64,000 nt of DNA from Chlorobium ferrooxidans DSM 13031 (GCF_000168715.1 NZ_AASE01000004.1:1-64000), one strand, 5' to 3'. Counted from the stretch's first letter, positions 31,662 through 42,023 are shown. Translations and numbers: made by a program. Notes: generated by a model not told the origin, from the sequence alone.

Positions 31662-33554
31662 ATGAGCAAGAAGAGCAAAAACGATACCGCACCTGTACAG
31701 GAGTTTGAATACAAGGCTGAGATGAAGCAGCTTCTGGATCTTATTGTCCATTCACTCTATACCCACCCTGAAATTTTTCTCCGGGAGCTGATCTCCAATG
31801 GTTCCGACGCCCTGAGCAAGGTGCGTTTCAATGCCCTGACCGATCAGGATATTCTTGACAAGGAGTCAGAGCTCGCCATCCGTCTCTCTATCGATTCCAA
31901 AGAGCTGACCTTCGCCATTGAAGACAGCGGTGTCGGCATGACGGAGGAGGAGCTGATTGCCAATCTCGGCACGGTGGCCAAGTCGGGCACGCTCGGTTTT
32001 ATGCAGTCGCTCAAAGAGCAGCAGAAAGAGCTTGACGGCAATCTTATCGGCCAGTTCGGTGTAGGGTTCTATTCGGTATTTATGGTAACCGAAGAGGTAA
32101 CGGTTGAAACCCGCAGTGCAAGGCCTGATTCACAAGCCTACCGGTGGCGTTCAAGCGGCCAGGGAACCTATACGATTGAAAAAATCGAGAGGGCTCAGCG
32201 GGGCACAAAAATCTCCTTCAAGCTGAAAGAGGATTACAAGGAGTTTGCCGAGGAGTACCGTGTTGAGCAGATTGTCAAAAAGTACTCCAACTTTGTTGAT
32301 TTTCCGATCTATCTGGCTGACAAGCAGCTGAACAGCATCACCGCCCTCTGGCAGCGTTCAAAAAATGAGCTGAAGGATGAAGAGGTCAACGAGTTCTACA
32401 AGTTCATTGCCAATGACTACAAGGATCCGCTTGACTATCTGCCGATCTCTGTTGAGGGTATGGTCAGCTTCAAGTCCCTGCTCTTTTTGCCCTCCGAGGC
32501 TCCGCCCGAGCTGCTCTACCGTCAGGGCGAGCTTGAGAACCGCGGGCCCCAGCTCTATGTGAAGAAGGTACTGATCCAGAATGAGTGCCGCGATCTGCTG
32601 CCGGAGTACCTGCGCTTTATCTCCGGCGTGGTCGATACCGAAGATCTTTCGCTTAATGTTTCAAGAGAGGTTGTGCAGTCAAGCCCGGTGATGGCCAAAA
32701 TCCGTCAGATTCTTACCAGCAAGATTCTCGGCTGGTTTGAAACACTGGCCCAGGAGCAGCCTGAAAAGTTCAGAACCTTTTACAAGGCGTTCGGCCCGAT
32801 TATCAAAATCGGTCTGAATACGGACTTTACCAATCGCGAAAAGCTTATTGAGCTGCTGCGATTCGAGAGCACAAAAACCGCTGATGACAGCTACGTGACC
32901 CTCAAGGAGTACACGGAAAGAATGGGCAGCGAACAGAAAGAGATCTACTACCTTTCCGGGGCGAGCCGCAGTCAACTGCTTGCCCACCCTAATCTTGAAT
33001 ACTTCCAGGAGAAGGGGATAGAGGTGCTGCTGCTCACCGATCCGGTTGACGTTTTTGTTATCCCCTCAATTCATGAGTATGACAAAAAGCCCCTGAAATC
33101 GCTTGAAAAAGCCGATATTGACTTTTCAAAAGAGAAGAAGGATGACAAAGAGCCGCTTGCCGACAATCTGCTTGCGCCGGTGCTCCAGCTCTTCCGTGAT
33201 ACGCTTGGCGAGAGTGTCGAGGATGTTATCGAATCCCACCGTCTGGTCAGCTCTCCGGTTACGCTGGTAAGCGGAAAGGACGGGCTTGACAGCCAGATGG
33301 AGAAGATGATGAAGATGATGCAGGGCGGGATAAACATGCCTGCCGGAAAGAGGATTCTTGAGGTGAACACCGCTCATCCCATTATCCGTAATATTTCCGG
33401 TATGATTATCGCAAACGCCGGGAATCCGCTGATCAAAACGGCAATTCGACAGCTCTATGAAGGTGCGCTGCTTGTTGAGGGAAGTCTTGACTCGACAACA
33501 GACTTTTTATCGAGAATGAATGAACTGATAGAGGCGGCAACGCTCTCAAGGTAA
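31662..33554 (+). CDS. htpG: Hsp90 chaperone HtpG
   Basis: 630 residues from the ATG at 31662; the frame is open 20 codons upstream but the family begins near this Met. The N-terminal GHKL ATPase carries [15 protein letters not shown] (Asn/Asp of the nucleotide pocket), [12 protein letters not shown], and the lid/G2 [13 protein letters not shown]. The middle domain has [11 protein letters not shown] (the Arg that completes ATP hydrolysis). The C-terminal dimerisation domain is normal. It is a single transcription unit after a strong terminator. No heat-shock element (such as a CIRCE dyad) was seen upstream. Confidence 0.96.
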   Translation: MSKKSKNDTAPVQEFEYKAEMKQLLDLIVHSLYTHPEIFLRELISNGSDALSKVRFNALTDQDILDKESELAIRLSIDSKELTFAIEDSGVGMTEEELIANLGTVAKSGTLGFMQSLKEQQKELDGNLIGQFGVGFYSVFMVTEEVTVETRSARPDSQAYRWRSSGQGTYTIEKIERAQRGTKISFKLKEDYKEFAEEYRVEQIVKKYSNFVDFPIYLADKQLNSITALWQRSKNELKDEEVNEFYKFIANDYKDPLDYLPISVEGMVSFKSLLFLPSEAPPELLYRQGELENRGPQLYVKKVLIQNECRDLLPEYLRFISGVVDTEDLSLNVSREVVQSSPVMAKIRQILTSKILGWFETLAQEQPEKFRTFYKAFGPIIKIGLNTDFTNREKLIELLRFESTKTADDSYVTLKEYTERMGSEQKEIYYLSGASRSQLLAHPNLEYFQEKGIEVLLLTDPVDVFVIPSIHEYDKKPLKSLEKADIDFSKEKKDDKEPLADNLLAPVLQLFRDTLGESVEDVIESHRLVSSPVTLVSGKDGLDSQMEKMMKMMQGGINMPAGKRILEVNTAHPIIRNISGMIIANAGNPLIKTAIRQLYEGALLVEGSLDSTTDFLSRMNELIEAATLSR

Positions 33555-33585
33555 GCGGCATTACAAACTTTTAACCAGTTACTTT

Positions 33586-34461
33586 GTGAAAAAGGGAAGG
33601 GAGTTCGAGGCACGGGCTGCGGCGGTTTTTCAGAAAAACGAGATAACCGAGCACTACATCTACAAGAATCTTTCCGACAAGGTGGGCGGGGTCAAGAACC
33701 GGCGCATCCTTTGCCAGATTGCCGACGATGAGATGCGTCACTACAATGTCTGGAAGAGCTATACCGGCAGAGAGATAGCTCCCGGACGCTTCAAGGTCTG
33801 GTTCTACTCGTTTGTCAGCATGCTCTTCGGTTTCACCTTTGGTCTGAAGCTGATGGAAAAGGGGGAGCACCGGGCGCATGATACCTACAGCCGGATTCCG
33901 GGTTCATTCAAGGAGATCAACGGGATTGTCCGTGACGAGGAGGAGCATGAACAGGCGCTTATTTCACTTCTCGATGAAGATCGCCTTAAATATACCGGTG
34001 CGATTGTCTTTGGTCTCAATGATGCCCTTGTTGAACTGATGGGTGTGCTTGCCGGTTTGACCTTTGCCCTGCAGAATACCACGCTTGTTGCGTTGACGGC
34101 GGCCATTACCGGCTTTGCCGCAGCCCTCTCCATGGCTGCATCAGGGTATCTGGCAACCAAGTCGGATCCGGGTGGTAAAAATCCTTTTCTTGCCGCCTTC
34201 TACACCGGAATTGCCTATGTCATTACGGTGCTTCTGCTGATTCTGCCCTATCTCTTCCTTGAGGACCTGTATATCTGCCTCGGGCTGTCATTTTTTGCGG
34301 CAATCTGCATCATCGGGTTTTTCAACTACTATATCTCCGTGGTGCGTGATGAGCCATTCAAGAGCCGTTTCCTTGAGATGATCGGGTTGAGTTTCAGCGT
34401 GGCCGCACTGAGTTTCCTTGCGGGGTATGCGATACGGTACGCATTCGGGGTTGTCATCTAA
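33586..34461 (+). CDS. Ferritin-like/VIT1 fusion (MbfA-type iron exporter)
   Basis: 291 residues. The N-terminal 130 form a rubrerythrin/ferritin-like helical domain with metal-ligand pairs E49-x2-H52 (DDEMRHY) and E118-x2-H121 (DEEEHEQ), plus an acid in NEITEH (E19 or E22). The C-terminal 150 form a VIT1/CCC1-type membrane domain of about five helices, including [20 protein letters not shown] and [13 protein letters not shown]. MbfA proteins with this order export iron and limit peroxide stress. The start is GTG, 31 bases after htpG, without Shine-Dalgarno; an htpG read-through operon is possible. Direction of transport is inferred from characterised homologues. Confidence 0.87.
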   Translation: MKKGREFEARAAAVFQKNEITEHYIYKNLSDKVGGVKNRRILCQIADDEMRHYNVWKSYTGREIAPGRFKVWFYSFVSMLFGFTFGLKLMEKGEHRAHDTYSRIPGSFKEINGIVRDEEEHEQALISLLDEDRLKYTGAIVFGLNDALVELMGVLAGLTFALQNTTLVALTAAITGFAAALSMAASGYLATKSDPGGKNPFLAAFYTGIAYVITVLLLILPYLFLEDLYICLGLSFFAAICIIGFFNYYISVVRDEPFKSRFLEMIGLSFSVAALSFLAGYAIRYAFGVVI

Positions 34462-34495
34462 CTACCAGTCACTTTCCCCTGTTTCTTTTTTCCAT

Positions 34496-34531
34496 GCCGC
34501 AGCACAATGCTTTTTTGTGCTGCGGCTTTTT
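34496..34531 (+). terminator. Rho-independent terminator after the VIT1-type gene
   Basis: GCCGCAGCACAA (34496-34507) pairs perfectly with TTGTGCTGCGGC (34515-34526); the loop is TGCTTTT, and five T follow. Confidence 0.82.
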
Positions 34532-34565
34532 GCATTTAGCCAAATGCATCTGCCTTGTGACATTT

Positions 34566-34644
34566 TGTCATCCCGAATCCCTCCCGAATAATAGATGAGA
34601 GATCTCCCGGGGCTGAGAGATCTCTCCCTGCGGTCGAGATGACA
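34566..34644. repeat. Short inverted-repeat element (TGTCATCCCGA type)
   Basis: 79 bp with 11-bp ends TGTCATCCCGA (34566) and TCGAGATGACA (34634-34644), which match at ten of eleven positions. Inside, GAGAGATCTC occurs twice (34597, 34615). This resembles small palindromic intergenic elements common in many bacterial genomes. It lies between convergent genes. Confidence 0.6.
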
Positions 34645-34660
34645 CCTCCATATCATCCAT

Positions 34661-36229
34661 TCAGCTTCTCAGCAGTCGCAACTGCCCGGCAAAGGCTGCA
34701 ATATCTGTCACCTGAGAGCTATCTATCGATATACTCACGGCCTCTTCTTCTGCACTGAGCGGCTCCATTGAGGCAAGCTGCGCTTTGAGTACAGCACTGT
34801 CCGCTTCAGAGGGATCACTCCCTTCACGGAATCGTTTCTGCACCCGCTCAAAGAGCAGCGTTTCCGGAGCATGAACATGAAGAATCCTGAACGGGGTGTT
34901 TCGAAGAGCAGCAAGCTCCATGAACGCCTTGCGTCGTTCTCTCTTCAGGAAGGTGGCATCAACCACAACCGCAATACCTTCACTGATGCAGAGTTCCGCA
35001 AGTTCAAGGAGGCGCGTGTATGTTGCCCGGCTGATCTCATCGGTGTAGATTGATAGAGTACCCTCCTGTTTGCTTCTCTGAAGGGGCTTGAGGCCGGCAA
35101 TCCTTTTTCGTTCAACATCTGAACGCAGATGGATTGCAGGTATTTCCGGAGCGAGAGCGGTGAGTAGATGGCTTTTTCCGCTGCCGGATACGCCGAACGT
35201 TATGCAGAGCAGGGGGCTCTTTTTCAGGGTGTAGGTTTCGGCAAGTTCAAGGTATGAGCGGTGCTCTTCGAGGCTTTTTGCTGCCGCTGCAGGATCGGCT
35301 GTCTGGCTGTAACGGATTGCCGTTACTTTTGCCCTCACCATTGCCCGGTACATGGCATAAAAGCGCAGCAGCGGCAGGGCGCAGTAATCGCCGGTTTCAG
35401 CCAGATAGCCGTTGAGAAGCCGCCATGCCAGTGCAGTAAGACCGGCATGTTCAAGATCCATAAAGAGAAAGGCGAGGTCACTGATGACGTCAATAATGCT
35501 GAGCATGTCGCTGAACTCGATGCAGTCAAAAATAAGGATCTGTTCACGCCAGAGTACCATGTTTCCGGTATGCATGTCGCCATGGCACTGGCGGATAGAG
35601 CCGTTACGTTTTCGATCCAGAAAGAGCTGATGGCGCGCTTGATGTTCCTGAAGACTCCAGGCCTTGAGGATTTCAATCCGCTCTTTTTCTCCGGTCACAT
35701 CAAGCACCGGCTCCATATGCAGAAAATTGTGCAGTACCGGTTTGATCACATTCTCCGGAAGTCCGAATCCGCTTTCAGGCGGAGCGGGAGCGAGACCCTC
35801 ATGGAAACGGGCAATCAGGAGCGAGAGTGTGTCAATATGCTCACCGCGAAGTTTTCCGGCCGCCATCATCCGGTCGAGCTCCATGGTACGGTCAAAGCGT
35901 ACCATTTTGACAGCGTAATCGATAATTTCGCCTTCACCTTTTTCATCTTCATCAAACAGCAGATGCTCTCCATACCGGATAATCGGCACAACCGAAAGGT
36001 AAATTTCAGGACAGAGCCTCCGGTTCAGGCGCAGCTCCTCACGGCAGCAGTGAAGGCGTTTTTCGAGGGTTGAGAAATCCAGAAATCCGAGATCGACAGG
36101 CTTTTTTACCTTGAAGGCGAAGGTGCCGGTGATGAAAACCCAGGAGATATGGGTTTCAACTACCTCGATGGTACCGGGTTCATGGTTGTACGCATCCGGA
36201 TGACTCAGTGCTTCTCTCAGCGATTCCAT
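34661..36229 (-). CDS. Bifunctional aminoglycoside-phosphotransferase-like kinase / AAA ATPase
   Basis: 522 residues from the ATG at 36229; an ATG at 36274 is possible, but relatives start near ALSHPDAYNHEP. The N-terminal half is an APH-type kinase fold (ETHISWVFITGTFAFKVKKPVDLGFLDFSTLEKR, Brenner motif HGDMHTGNM at 216-224, Asp235 in IFDCIEF). The C-terminal half is a P-loop phosphotransferase of the AAA_33 type (Walker A GVSGSGKSH at 346-354, DATFLKRERRKAF). This fusion is widespread and uncharacterised; it is not evidence of drug resistance. It is monocistronic and convergent with the VIT1-type gene. Confidence 0.85.
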   Translation of the reverse strand: MESLREALSHPDAYNHEPGTIEVVETHISWVFITGTFAFKVKKPVDLGFLDFSTLEKRLHCCREELRLNRRLCPEIYLSVVPIIRYGEHLLFDEDEKGEGEIIDYAVKMVRFDRTMELDRMMAAGKLRGEHIDTLSLLIARFHEGLAPAPPESGFGLPENVIKPVLHNFLHMEPVLDVTGEKERIEILKAWSLQEHQARHQLFLDRKRNGSIRQCHGDMHTGNMVLWREQILIFDCIEFSDMLSIIDVISDLAFLFMDLEHAGLTALAWRLLNGYLAETGDYCALPLLRFYAMYRAMVRAKVTAIRYSQTADPAAAAKSLEEHRSYLELAETYTLKKSPLLCITFGVSGSGKSHLLTALAPEIPAIHLRSDVERKRIAGLKPLQRSKQEGTLSIYTDEISRATYTRLLELAELCISEGIAVVVDATFLKRERRKAFMELAALRNTPFRILHVHAPETLLFERVQKRFREGSDPSEADSAVLKAQLASMEPLSAEEEAVSISIDSSQVTDIAAFAGQLRLLRS

Positions 36230-36458
36230 ATTGGGTGGAGTTAAGATTTGCCTCGAAAGTCGCGAACAGTCCATGCAATATAGTCCGGTTGACAGAAAAG
36301 GTGAGCAGGCAAATTAACCTGAAAAATCAATGAATGAAAGCTGCTCAATCCTCTTTGGTTATGCTTGAAGATGCTCATGGATTAAGAAAAAAAATGTACA
36401 TTAAAATTTTGCTGGAAGGATATGGGACCTCTTATTATCACGGGTTAAAATTACCTTT

Positions 36459-36923
36459 ATGATCCATCTCTCCAAGATTCTCTGTCCGGCTGATTATTCT
36501 GCCACTTCGGACAATGCCGTTCGCTATGCAATTGAATTTGCCCGGAAGGTTGGTGCTCATGTCAGGATTCTGCATATCGTAACTCCGCAGGCTCCCTGCG
36601 TGAAGGTGCCGGAAGGAGATGCACCGGAGTGCCTTATACCGGAAGAGGATGATGCTATCCCTGAAAATATTTCAACGCTTCTGATGGCGGAGATAAAAAA
36701 GGGATTGAGTGCCGATATACGCATTCTCAGGGGAGAGGCATCCAAAGTGATCAGTGAACAGGCTCAGGCATGGGGTGCGGACCTCATAATTATGGGCTCC
36801 CATGGCCGAAGCGGTTTGCAACGCCTTATGATGGGCAGTGTGGCTGAAGATGTTTTCCGTTCCTCTGATATTCCGGTTCTTCTGGTAAAAAAGAGCGCTG
36901 CTGACAAAGTTATTGCCGAGTGA
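36459..36923 (+). CDS. Universal stress protein (UspA family)
   Basis: 154 residues, a single Usp domain. It starts ILCPADYSATSDNAVRYAIEFARK and ends with the ATP-binding G-x2-G-x9-G-S motif (GSHGRSGLQRLMMGSVAEDV) and IPVLLVKK, so it is the nucleotide-binding type. A loop insert with Cys, Pro and acids (about 48-66) is longer than in UspA. No partner gene is close; fumA follows 135 bp later. Function beyond stress survival cannot be stated. Confidence 0.9.
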   Translation: MIHLSKILCPADYSATSDNAVRYAIEFARKVGAHVRILHIVTPQAPCVKVPEGDAPECLIPEEDDAIPENISTLLMAEIKKGLSADIRILRGEASKVISEQAQAWGADLIIMGSHGRSGLQRLMMGSVAEDVFRSSDIPVLLVKKSAADKVIAE

Positions 36924-37058
36924 TGTACATCTGAACATCGCATCTCTCTTCTTCATCCCTGATATGTTGTGGTCGCAATAGTTGTAATCCCGACGAGCCG
37001 TGGGCTGATGTATATGTTTTACTATAAATTCTTGTAAATAATAGCTTTATAAAAGTCT

Positions 37059-38591
37059 ATGAAAAACTTCAGGGAGTCCATACTTACGCTTATTACTGAA
37101 ACTTCGGCTAATCTGCCGAGTGATGTGCGTTGTGCAATTTCAAGAGCAATTGATCAGGAAGATCCCGCTTCCCAGGCAGGTCTTGCCATGTCTACCATAT
37201 CGGTTAACATTGATATGGCTGTTGACAATATTTCGCCGATATGCCAGGATACCGGTATGCCGACCTTTTTTATTCATACTCCTCGCGGTGTTGATCAGCT
37301 TCAGATGAAAAAGGAGATAGAGGAGGCCATCGCTGAAGCGTCCAGATCCGGCAAGCTTCGCCCGAATGCCGTGGATGCCTTTACGGGAAAAAACTCCGGC
37401 AATAATCTCGGTGATCATTTTCCGGTGATCCATTTTGAACCATGGGAGAAGAGTGAGATAGAGGTAAAGCTGATTCTCAAGGGTGGCGGCTGTGAGAACA
37501 AAAATATTCAGTATTCGCTCCCGATGGAGATTCCCGGGCTTGGCAGTGCTTCACGTGACCTTGAAGGTGTACGCAAATGTTTGCTGCATGCGGTTTATCA
37601 GGCACAGGGCCAGGGGTGCAGCCCGGGGTTTATTGGCGTAGGTATTGGAGGTGACCGTACCAGCGGTTTTGAACTGGCAAAAAAGCAGCTCTTCCGTCGT
37701 ATTGACGATCATAACCCCGACAGTGAGCTCGACCTGCTTGAGCAGGATATTCTCCGGAAAGCCAATACGATGGAGATCGGCCCCATGGGGTTCGGCGGCA
37801 AGACCACGCTGCTTGGCTGTAAAATCGGCAAGTCACACCGTGTTCCTGCAAGTTTTTATGTTTCGGTGGCCTATAACTGCTGGGCATACCGCAGGCTGGG
37901 CGTGCTGCTTGACGCGGAAACCGGCTCTATTGTCCACTGGCAGTACCGTGACAGCGATGAGATCAAGAGGATGGCAAGGGGTGAAGGTATTCCTCTTACC
38001 GGCAGGGAGGTTGTTCTCCAGGCTCCGGTAACGGAAGAGCAGATCCGCAGCCTCAAGGTGGGTGATATGGTGCTTATCAACGGCGAAATGCATACGGGCC
38101 GCGATGCCTTCCATCACTATATCATGCATCACGACCTTCCCGAACATCTTGACACCAATGGGGGAGTGCTCTTTCACTGCGGGCCGGTTGTGCTGAAAAA
38201 TGCAGACGGCAGTTACCGCGTTACAGCCGCCGGGCCGACCACTTCAAGCCGTGAGGAGCCCTATCAGGCGGATGTGATCAAAAAACTCGGTCTGCGGGCG
38301 ATCATCGGTAAAGGGGGCATGGGTCCCAAAACGCTCAAGGGGTTGCAGGATCACGGTGCAGTCTATCTGAACGCGATCGGCGGTGCAGCCCAGTACTATG
38401 CCCGATGCATTGAAAAGGTGACCGGTGTTGATTTTCTTGAGGAGATGGGTGTGCCCGAAGCGATGTGGCATTTGCAGGTAAATGCCTTTCCGGCAATTGT
38501 GACCATGGATTCGCACGGTAACAGCCTGCACAGCCGGATTGATGAGGAGTCGCTAAGTCGCCTTGGCAAATTTGCCACAGAGAGTCACTGA
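37059..38591 (+). CDS. Fumarate hydratase class I (4Fe-4S)
   Basis: 510 residues, one-chain class I fumarase with both the alpha (N) and beta (C) parts. Probable cluster ligands are C62 (ICQDTG), C187 (GQGCSPGFIGVGIGG) and C274 (YNCWAYRR), with spacing similar to known enzymes. The C-terminal domain carries AAGPTTSSREEPYQ and IGKGGMG. It interconverts fumarate and malate and is oxygen-sensitive. In an anaerobe with a reductive TCA cycle this would run toward fumarate. It lies upstream of the biotin carboxyltransferase on the same strand (131 bp), two enzymes of C4-acid metabolism side by side. Confidence 0.92.
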   Translation: MKNFRESILTLITETSANLPSDVRCAISRAIDQEDPASQAGLAMSTISVNIDMAVDNISPICQDTGMPTFFIHTPRGVDQLQMKKEIEEAIAEASRSGKLRPNAVDAFTGKNSGNNLGDHFPVIHFEPWEKSEIEVKLILKGGGCENKNIQYSLPMEIPGLGSASRDLEGVRKCLLHAVYQAQGQGCSPGFIGVGIGGDRTSGFELAKKQLFRRIDDHNPDSELDLLEQDILRKANTMEIGPMGFGGKTTLLGCKIGKSHRVPASFYVSVAYNCWAYRRLGVLLDAETGSIVHWQYRDSDEIKRMARGEGIPLTGREVVLQAPVTEEQIRSLKVGDMVLINGEMHTGRDAFHHYIMHHDLPEHLDTNGGVLFHCGPVVLKNADGSYRVTAAGPTTSSREEPYQADVIKKLGLRAIIGKGGMGPKTLKGLQDHGAVYLNAIGGAAQYYARCIEKVTGVDFLEEMGVPEAMWHLQVNAFPAIVTMDSHGNSLHSRIDEESLSRLGKFATESH

Positions 38592-38722
38592 GTACTCCGG
38601 CAATTGCGGCAGGGCTGTTTAAGAAACGTTTTAACCGTGGAGTTTCTCTCCTGCCTGTTCGGAGGTGAGGATTACCAGGGCATTACCAATAATTGAAGAA
38701 TTTAACTGAGAGGACGGAGTAT

Positions 38723-40660
38723 ATGAAAAAAATAAGGTTTATGGACGTCTCCTTTCGTGACGGGTTTCAGTCATGTTTTGGTGCAAGGGTCAAGACCGAG
38801 GATTTTCTGCCTGCACTGGAAGCCGCCGTTCATGCCGGAACCGATAACTTTGAAATAGGCGGCGGTGCCCGCTTTCAGAGCCTTTACTTCTACTGTGAGG
38901 AGGATGCCTTTACCATGATGGATTCCGCCCGCGAGATTGTCGGGCCGGATATCAATCTTCAGACCCTCTCACGCGGTGCCAATGTCGTCGGTCTGGTTTC
39001 ACAGTCACGTGACATTATCGATCTCCATGCAAAACTCTTCAAAAAACATGGGATCACCACCATCCGCAATTTTGATGCGCTGATGGATATCCGCAACCTT
39101 GCCTACTCCGGCCAGTGTATCCATGATGCCGGGCTGAAGCACCAGGTTGTTGTGGCCATGATGGGTCTGCCTCCAGGGCTGCACGAGACCTATTGTCACA
39201 CTCCCCAGTTCTATCTCGACAAGCTGAAGGAGATTCTTGATGCCGATATTCCCTACGACAGCGTTGCCTTCAAGGATGCTTCCGGCACCACAACTCCTGC
39301 TGTGGTACATGAGACCATCAAGGGGGCACGCAAGATGCTGCCCGAAGGGACCATCATCCAGTTTCATACCCACGATACGGCAGGAATGGGTGTGGCCTGC
39401 AACTTTGCCGCCATCACCGGCGGAGCCGACATTATTGATCTCTCCATGGCTCCGGTGAGCGGAGGAACAGCGGAGGTTGATATTCTCACTATGTGGCAGC
39501 GGCTTCGCGGTACCGAATATACCCTTGACATCGATCATGAAAAATATCTTGAGGTCGAGGCGCTCTTTATCGATCAGATGTACAAATACTACATGCCGCC
39601 CGAAGCGACAGCGGTCAATCCCGTGATCTCCTTTTCACCCATGCCCGGCGGAGCCCTTACGGCAAACACCCAGATGATGCGCGACAACAACACGCTTCAC
39701 CTGCTGCCGGATGTGATCAAGAACATGCGTGAAGTGGTTGTCAAAGGCGGTTTCGGCGCATCGGTAACTCCGGTTTCACAGTTCTATGTTCAACAGGCAT
39801 TTGCCAATACCATTCAGGGTGACTGGAAAAAGATCACCGATGGATATGGCAAGATGGTGCTCGGCTACTTTGGCCGCACCCCGTCGGCCCCTGATCCCGA
39901 AGTGGTCAGGCTTGCCTCCGAACAGCTCGGTCTTGTGCCGACAACGGAGGATGTGCACGACATCAACGACCGTAACCCCGAGCTTGGCATCGAGTATAAC
40001 CGTTCGCTGCTTCAGAAAGCCCATATTCCGCAGACTGACGAGAACATCTTTATCGCGGCCACCTGCGGAGCCAAGGGTATCGCCTTCCTTCAGGGCGATT
40101 GCTCAACCGGTATCCGCTACAAGGCCGATATTGCGGTTGAAATCAAGGCAAAAACCAAGGCAGAGGTTGTTGCCGCTTACCACGAAGCGCACAAGCACGA
40201 TATCCATCAGAAGGAGGTTACCCACCGCCTTGAGGAGCTTTTCTCCAAGCCAGTTCCTGTAGAAGCTGCTCCGGCAGCTTCCGCTGCACCGAAAGTTATC
40301 TCCATGGCCGGCAACTTTACCGTCTTTGTTGATGGCTCTCCCTTTAATGTGACTTTTGCCGAAGGTTCATCCATCAACCCCCAGGGAACACCGCAAACGT
40401 CAGCTCCAGCGGTTGCTGCAGCACCTGCCGCACCGGCAGTAGCCGCTGGCACCCCGGTACTTGCAGTCATGCCAGGCAACGTCTTCTCGATTTCCGTCAA
40501 GGTTGGAGATGATGTGAAGGAGGGCGAAGAGGTGGCCGTCCTTGAAGCCATGAAAATGGAAAATCCGGTCAAGGCCCCCTGCGCAGGGAAAATTCTCTCC
40601 ATCACGGTCGCCAAGGGTGATACTATTGGCATGGGAGAGATTATGATGACCATCGGATAG
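38723..40660 (+). CDS. Biotin-dependent carboxyltransferase (pyruvate carboxylase subunit B / oxaloacetate decarboxylase alpha type)
   Basis: 645 residues from ATG 38723, preceded by GGACGGAG at a good distance; the open frame to a TTG at 38693 is not preferred. An HMGL-like TIM barrel (MDVSFRDGFQS, FKDASGTTTP with the carbamylated-Lys region, FHTHDTAGMG) is followed by a conserved carboxylase domain. An Ala/Pro linker (about 545-575) leads to a biotinyl domain with K611 in EAMKM. It transfers carboxyl between biotin and pyruvate/oxaloacetate. The biotin carboxylase subunit is not in the window, and neither are the sodium-pump beta/gamma subunits. An anabolic pyruvate carboxylase role fits the fumarase next door but is inferred. 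RDGFQS replaces the usual RDAHQS/RDGHQS. Confidence 0.9.
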   Translation: MKKIRFMDVSFRDGFQSCFGARVKTEDFLPALEAAVHAGTDNFEIGGGARFQSLYFYCEEDAFTMMDSAREIVGPDINLQTLSRGANVVGLVSQSRDIIDLHAKLFKKHGITTIRNFDALMDIRNLAYSGQCIHDAGLKHQVVVAMMGLPPGLHETYCHTPQFYLDKLKEILDADIPYDSVAFKDASGTTTPAVVHETIKGARKMLPEGTIIQFHTHDTAGMGVACNFAAITGGADIIDLSMAPVSGGTAEVDILTMWQRLRGTEYTLDIDHEKYLEVEALFIDQMYKYYMPPEATAVNPVISFSPMPGGALTANTQMMRDNNTLHLLPDVIKNMREVVVKGGFGASVTPVSQFYVQQAFANTIQGDWKKITDGYGKMVLGYFGRTPSAPDPEVVRLASEQLGLVPTTEDVHDINDRNPELGIEYNRSLLQKAHIPQTDENIFIAATCGAKGIAFLQGDCSTGIRYKADIAVEIKAKTKAEVVAAYHEAHKHDIHQKEVTHRLEELFSKPVPVEAAPAASAAPKVISMAGNFTVFVDGSPFNVTFAEGSSINPQGTPQTSAPAVAAAPAAPAVAAGTPVLAVMPGNVFSISVKVGDDVKEGEEVAVLEAMKMENPVKAPCAGKILSITVAKGDTIGMGEIMMTIG

Positions 40661-40684
40661 CCTAAATATGAATCTACTTCGCAG

Positions 40685-40720
40685 ACGACAAAACCCCCTG
40701 AGATCGGGGGTTTTGTCGTT
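40685..40720. terminator. Bidirectional terminator
   Basis: ACGACAAAACCCCC (40685-40698) pairs perfectly with GGGGGTTTTGTCGT (40706-40719), loop of seven bases. It lies between the convergent carboxyltransferase and LRR genes. Confidence 0.85.
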
Positions 40721-40742
40721 AAAAGGGGAGAGGGGTGATGCG

Positions 40743-42023
40743 TTACTTTCTGAGAATAACTTCACACTCGGGATGGAGCTCTATGAAGCGTTCGAGTTCG
40801 TCGCGGGGGATGTTGCCGGGCGAAAGCTCTATTTTTTCAAGGTTCTGAAGCTGCATCAGGGGATCGATGGACGAAACGAGCGTGTTTGAGATGTCAAGCT
40901 CCTCAAGGTAGGTCAGCTCTTCAAGCGCTTCGATGGTCATGACATGGGTGTTTGCCAGGCTCAGTTCACGAAGACCGGCAAGTGAACGCAGCGGCTCGAT
41001 ATTTTCGATGGCTGTTTTGTTACAGCGGAGATATTCGAGGTTGCTGAGCCCGGAGAGTGGCGACAGGTCGGTAACGTAGGAGCTGTTGATGCCAAGTTCG
41101 ATGAGGTTTTCAAGATGTCTGAGCGGCGCAAGGGAGGAGATCCCGGTTTTGTAACAGCTCAGCTTTTCAAGCTTGAAAAGCTTTTTCAGAGGCGAAAGGT
41201 CATTGATCGGTGTTTCGGAACAGTAGAGCTCTTCAAGATTGGAGAGCTTGCTGACCGGTTCAAGCGTCGTGATCTGTGTGCTTGAAATCCAGAGCAGTTT
41301 GAGGCTTGTCAGGTTGCGAAGGGGATCAAGTGACGAGAAGTCACAGTCGAAAGCATAGAGGCGCTGCAGTTTCTCAAGATGAGCCAGCGGTTCAAGATCT
41401 GAAACAGGTGACTCATCGCATCGGAGCTGCTGAAGTTTTTCAAGCATCCTGACAGGCAGGAGGTCGTGAATTCTCCGGTTGTCACAGCGAAGGTGTGTGG
41501 TTTCAAGAAAATCAAGCAGCTCCTGATCGGAAGGTTCACGGACAACTTTCAGAGTGGTTTTGATGATCTCTTTCCACTCATCAGTCATGGTCTGCCACCA
41601 CTTTTTACGGGCACTGCTCTCACGGAGCAGCTCTGCCCTTGAGATGGTGCGAAGGTATTCAATCTCATCAGACTGGCAATACAGATGCCGTCCATTATCC
41701 TTTGGAGGCTGTTCAACCGGCGGACCAGCTGGATGGTTTGGACTGCAATTGAGTTTTTCGGTAAGGCAACGGGTATACCATTCAGCCTTTTTCTCCTCTA
41801 TATGCTGACGGTGAATTTCCTGTGATTGCTCGTCAAGTGAGGTTATATCTTCAAGTATATCATTTCCGCATCGGGGACATACTGCACTTTGCACTGTGAG
41901 CGGATAACTGCAAACCGGGCACTGATTATAGGTGTTTTGCTCCAAAATTATACGGCATCTTGCGTTGATTAAGAGAAAGGGTGGAATATTATTAAATAAT
42001 AAGAAAAAAAGCGTTACCGCCAT
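40743..42023 (-). CDS. Leucine-rich-repeat protein with N-terminal zinc ribbon
   Basis: 426 residues in the longest form. A zinc ribbon CPVC-x10-CPRC (C35, C38, C49, C52) is followed by a charged helical region. From about residue 165 to the end lie about twelve 22-residue leucine-rich repeats of the bacterial type (LxxLxxLxxLxxLxCxxTxIxDLSPL). The repeats probably bind a protein partner. The first 29 residues are hydrophobic and may not be translated: a TTG at 41945 would start just before EQNTYNQCPVC. The repeats are typical of internalin-like intracellular proteins and no export signal follows from the shorter form. Function unknown. Confidence 0.82.
   Translation of the reverse strand: MAVTLFFLLFNNIPPFLLINARCRIILEQNTYNQCPVCSYPLTVQSAVCPRCGNDILEDITSLDEQSQEIHRQHIEEKKAEWYTRCLTEKLNCSPNHPAGPPVEQPPKDNGRHLYCQSDEIEYLRTISRAELLRESSARKKWWQTMTDEWKEIIKTTLKVVREPSDQELLDFLETTHLRCDNRRIHDLLPVRMLEKLQQLRCDESPVSDLEPLAHLEKLQRLYAFDCDFSSLDPLRNLTSLKLLWISSTQITTLEPVSKLSNLEELYCSETPINDLSPLKKLFKLEKLSCYKTGISSLAPLRHLENLIELGINSSYVTDLSPLSGLSNLEYLRCNKTAIENIEPLRSLAGLRELSLANTHVMTIEALEELTYLEELDISNTLVSSIDPLMQLQNLEKIELSPGNIPRDELERFIELHPECEVILRK

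Noticed and set aside
35261-36073. 270-codon ORF opposite the kinase/ATPase gene
   Set aside because: Shadow frame across conserved kinase motifs.
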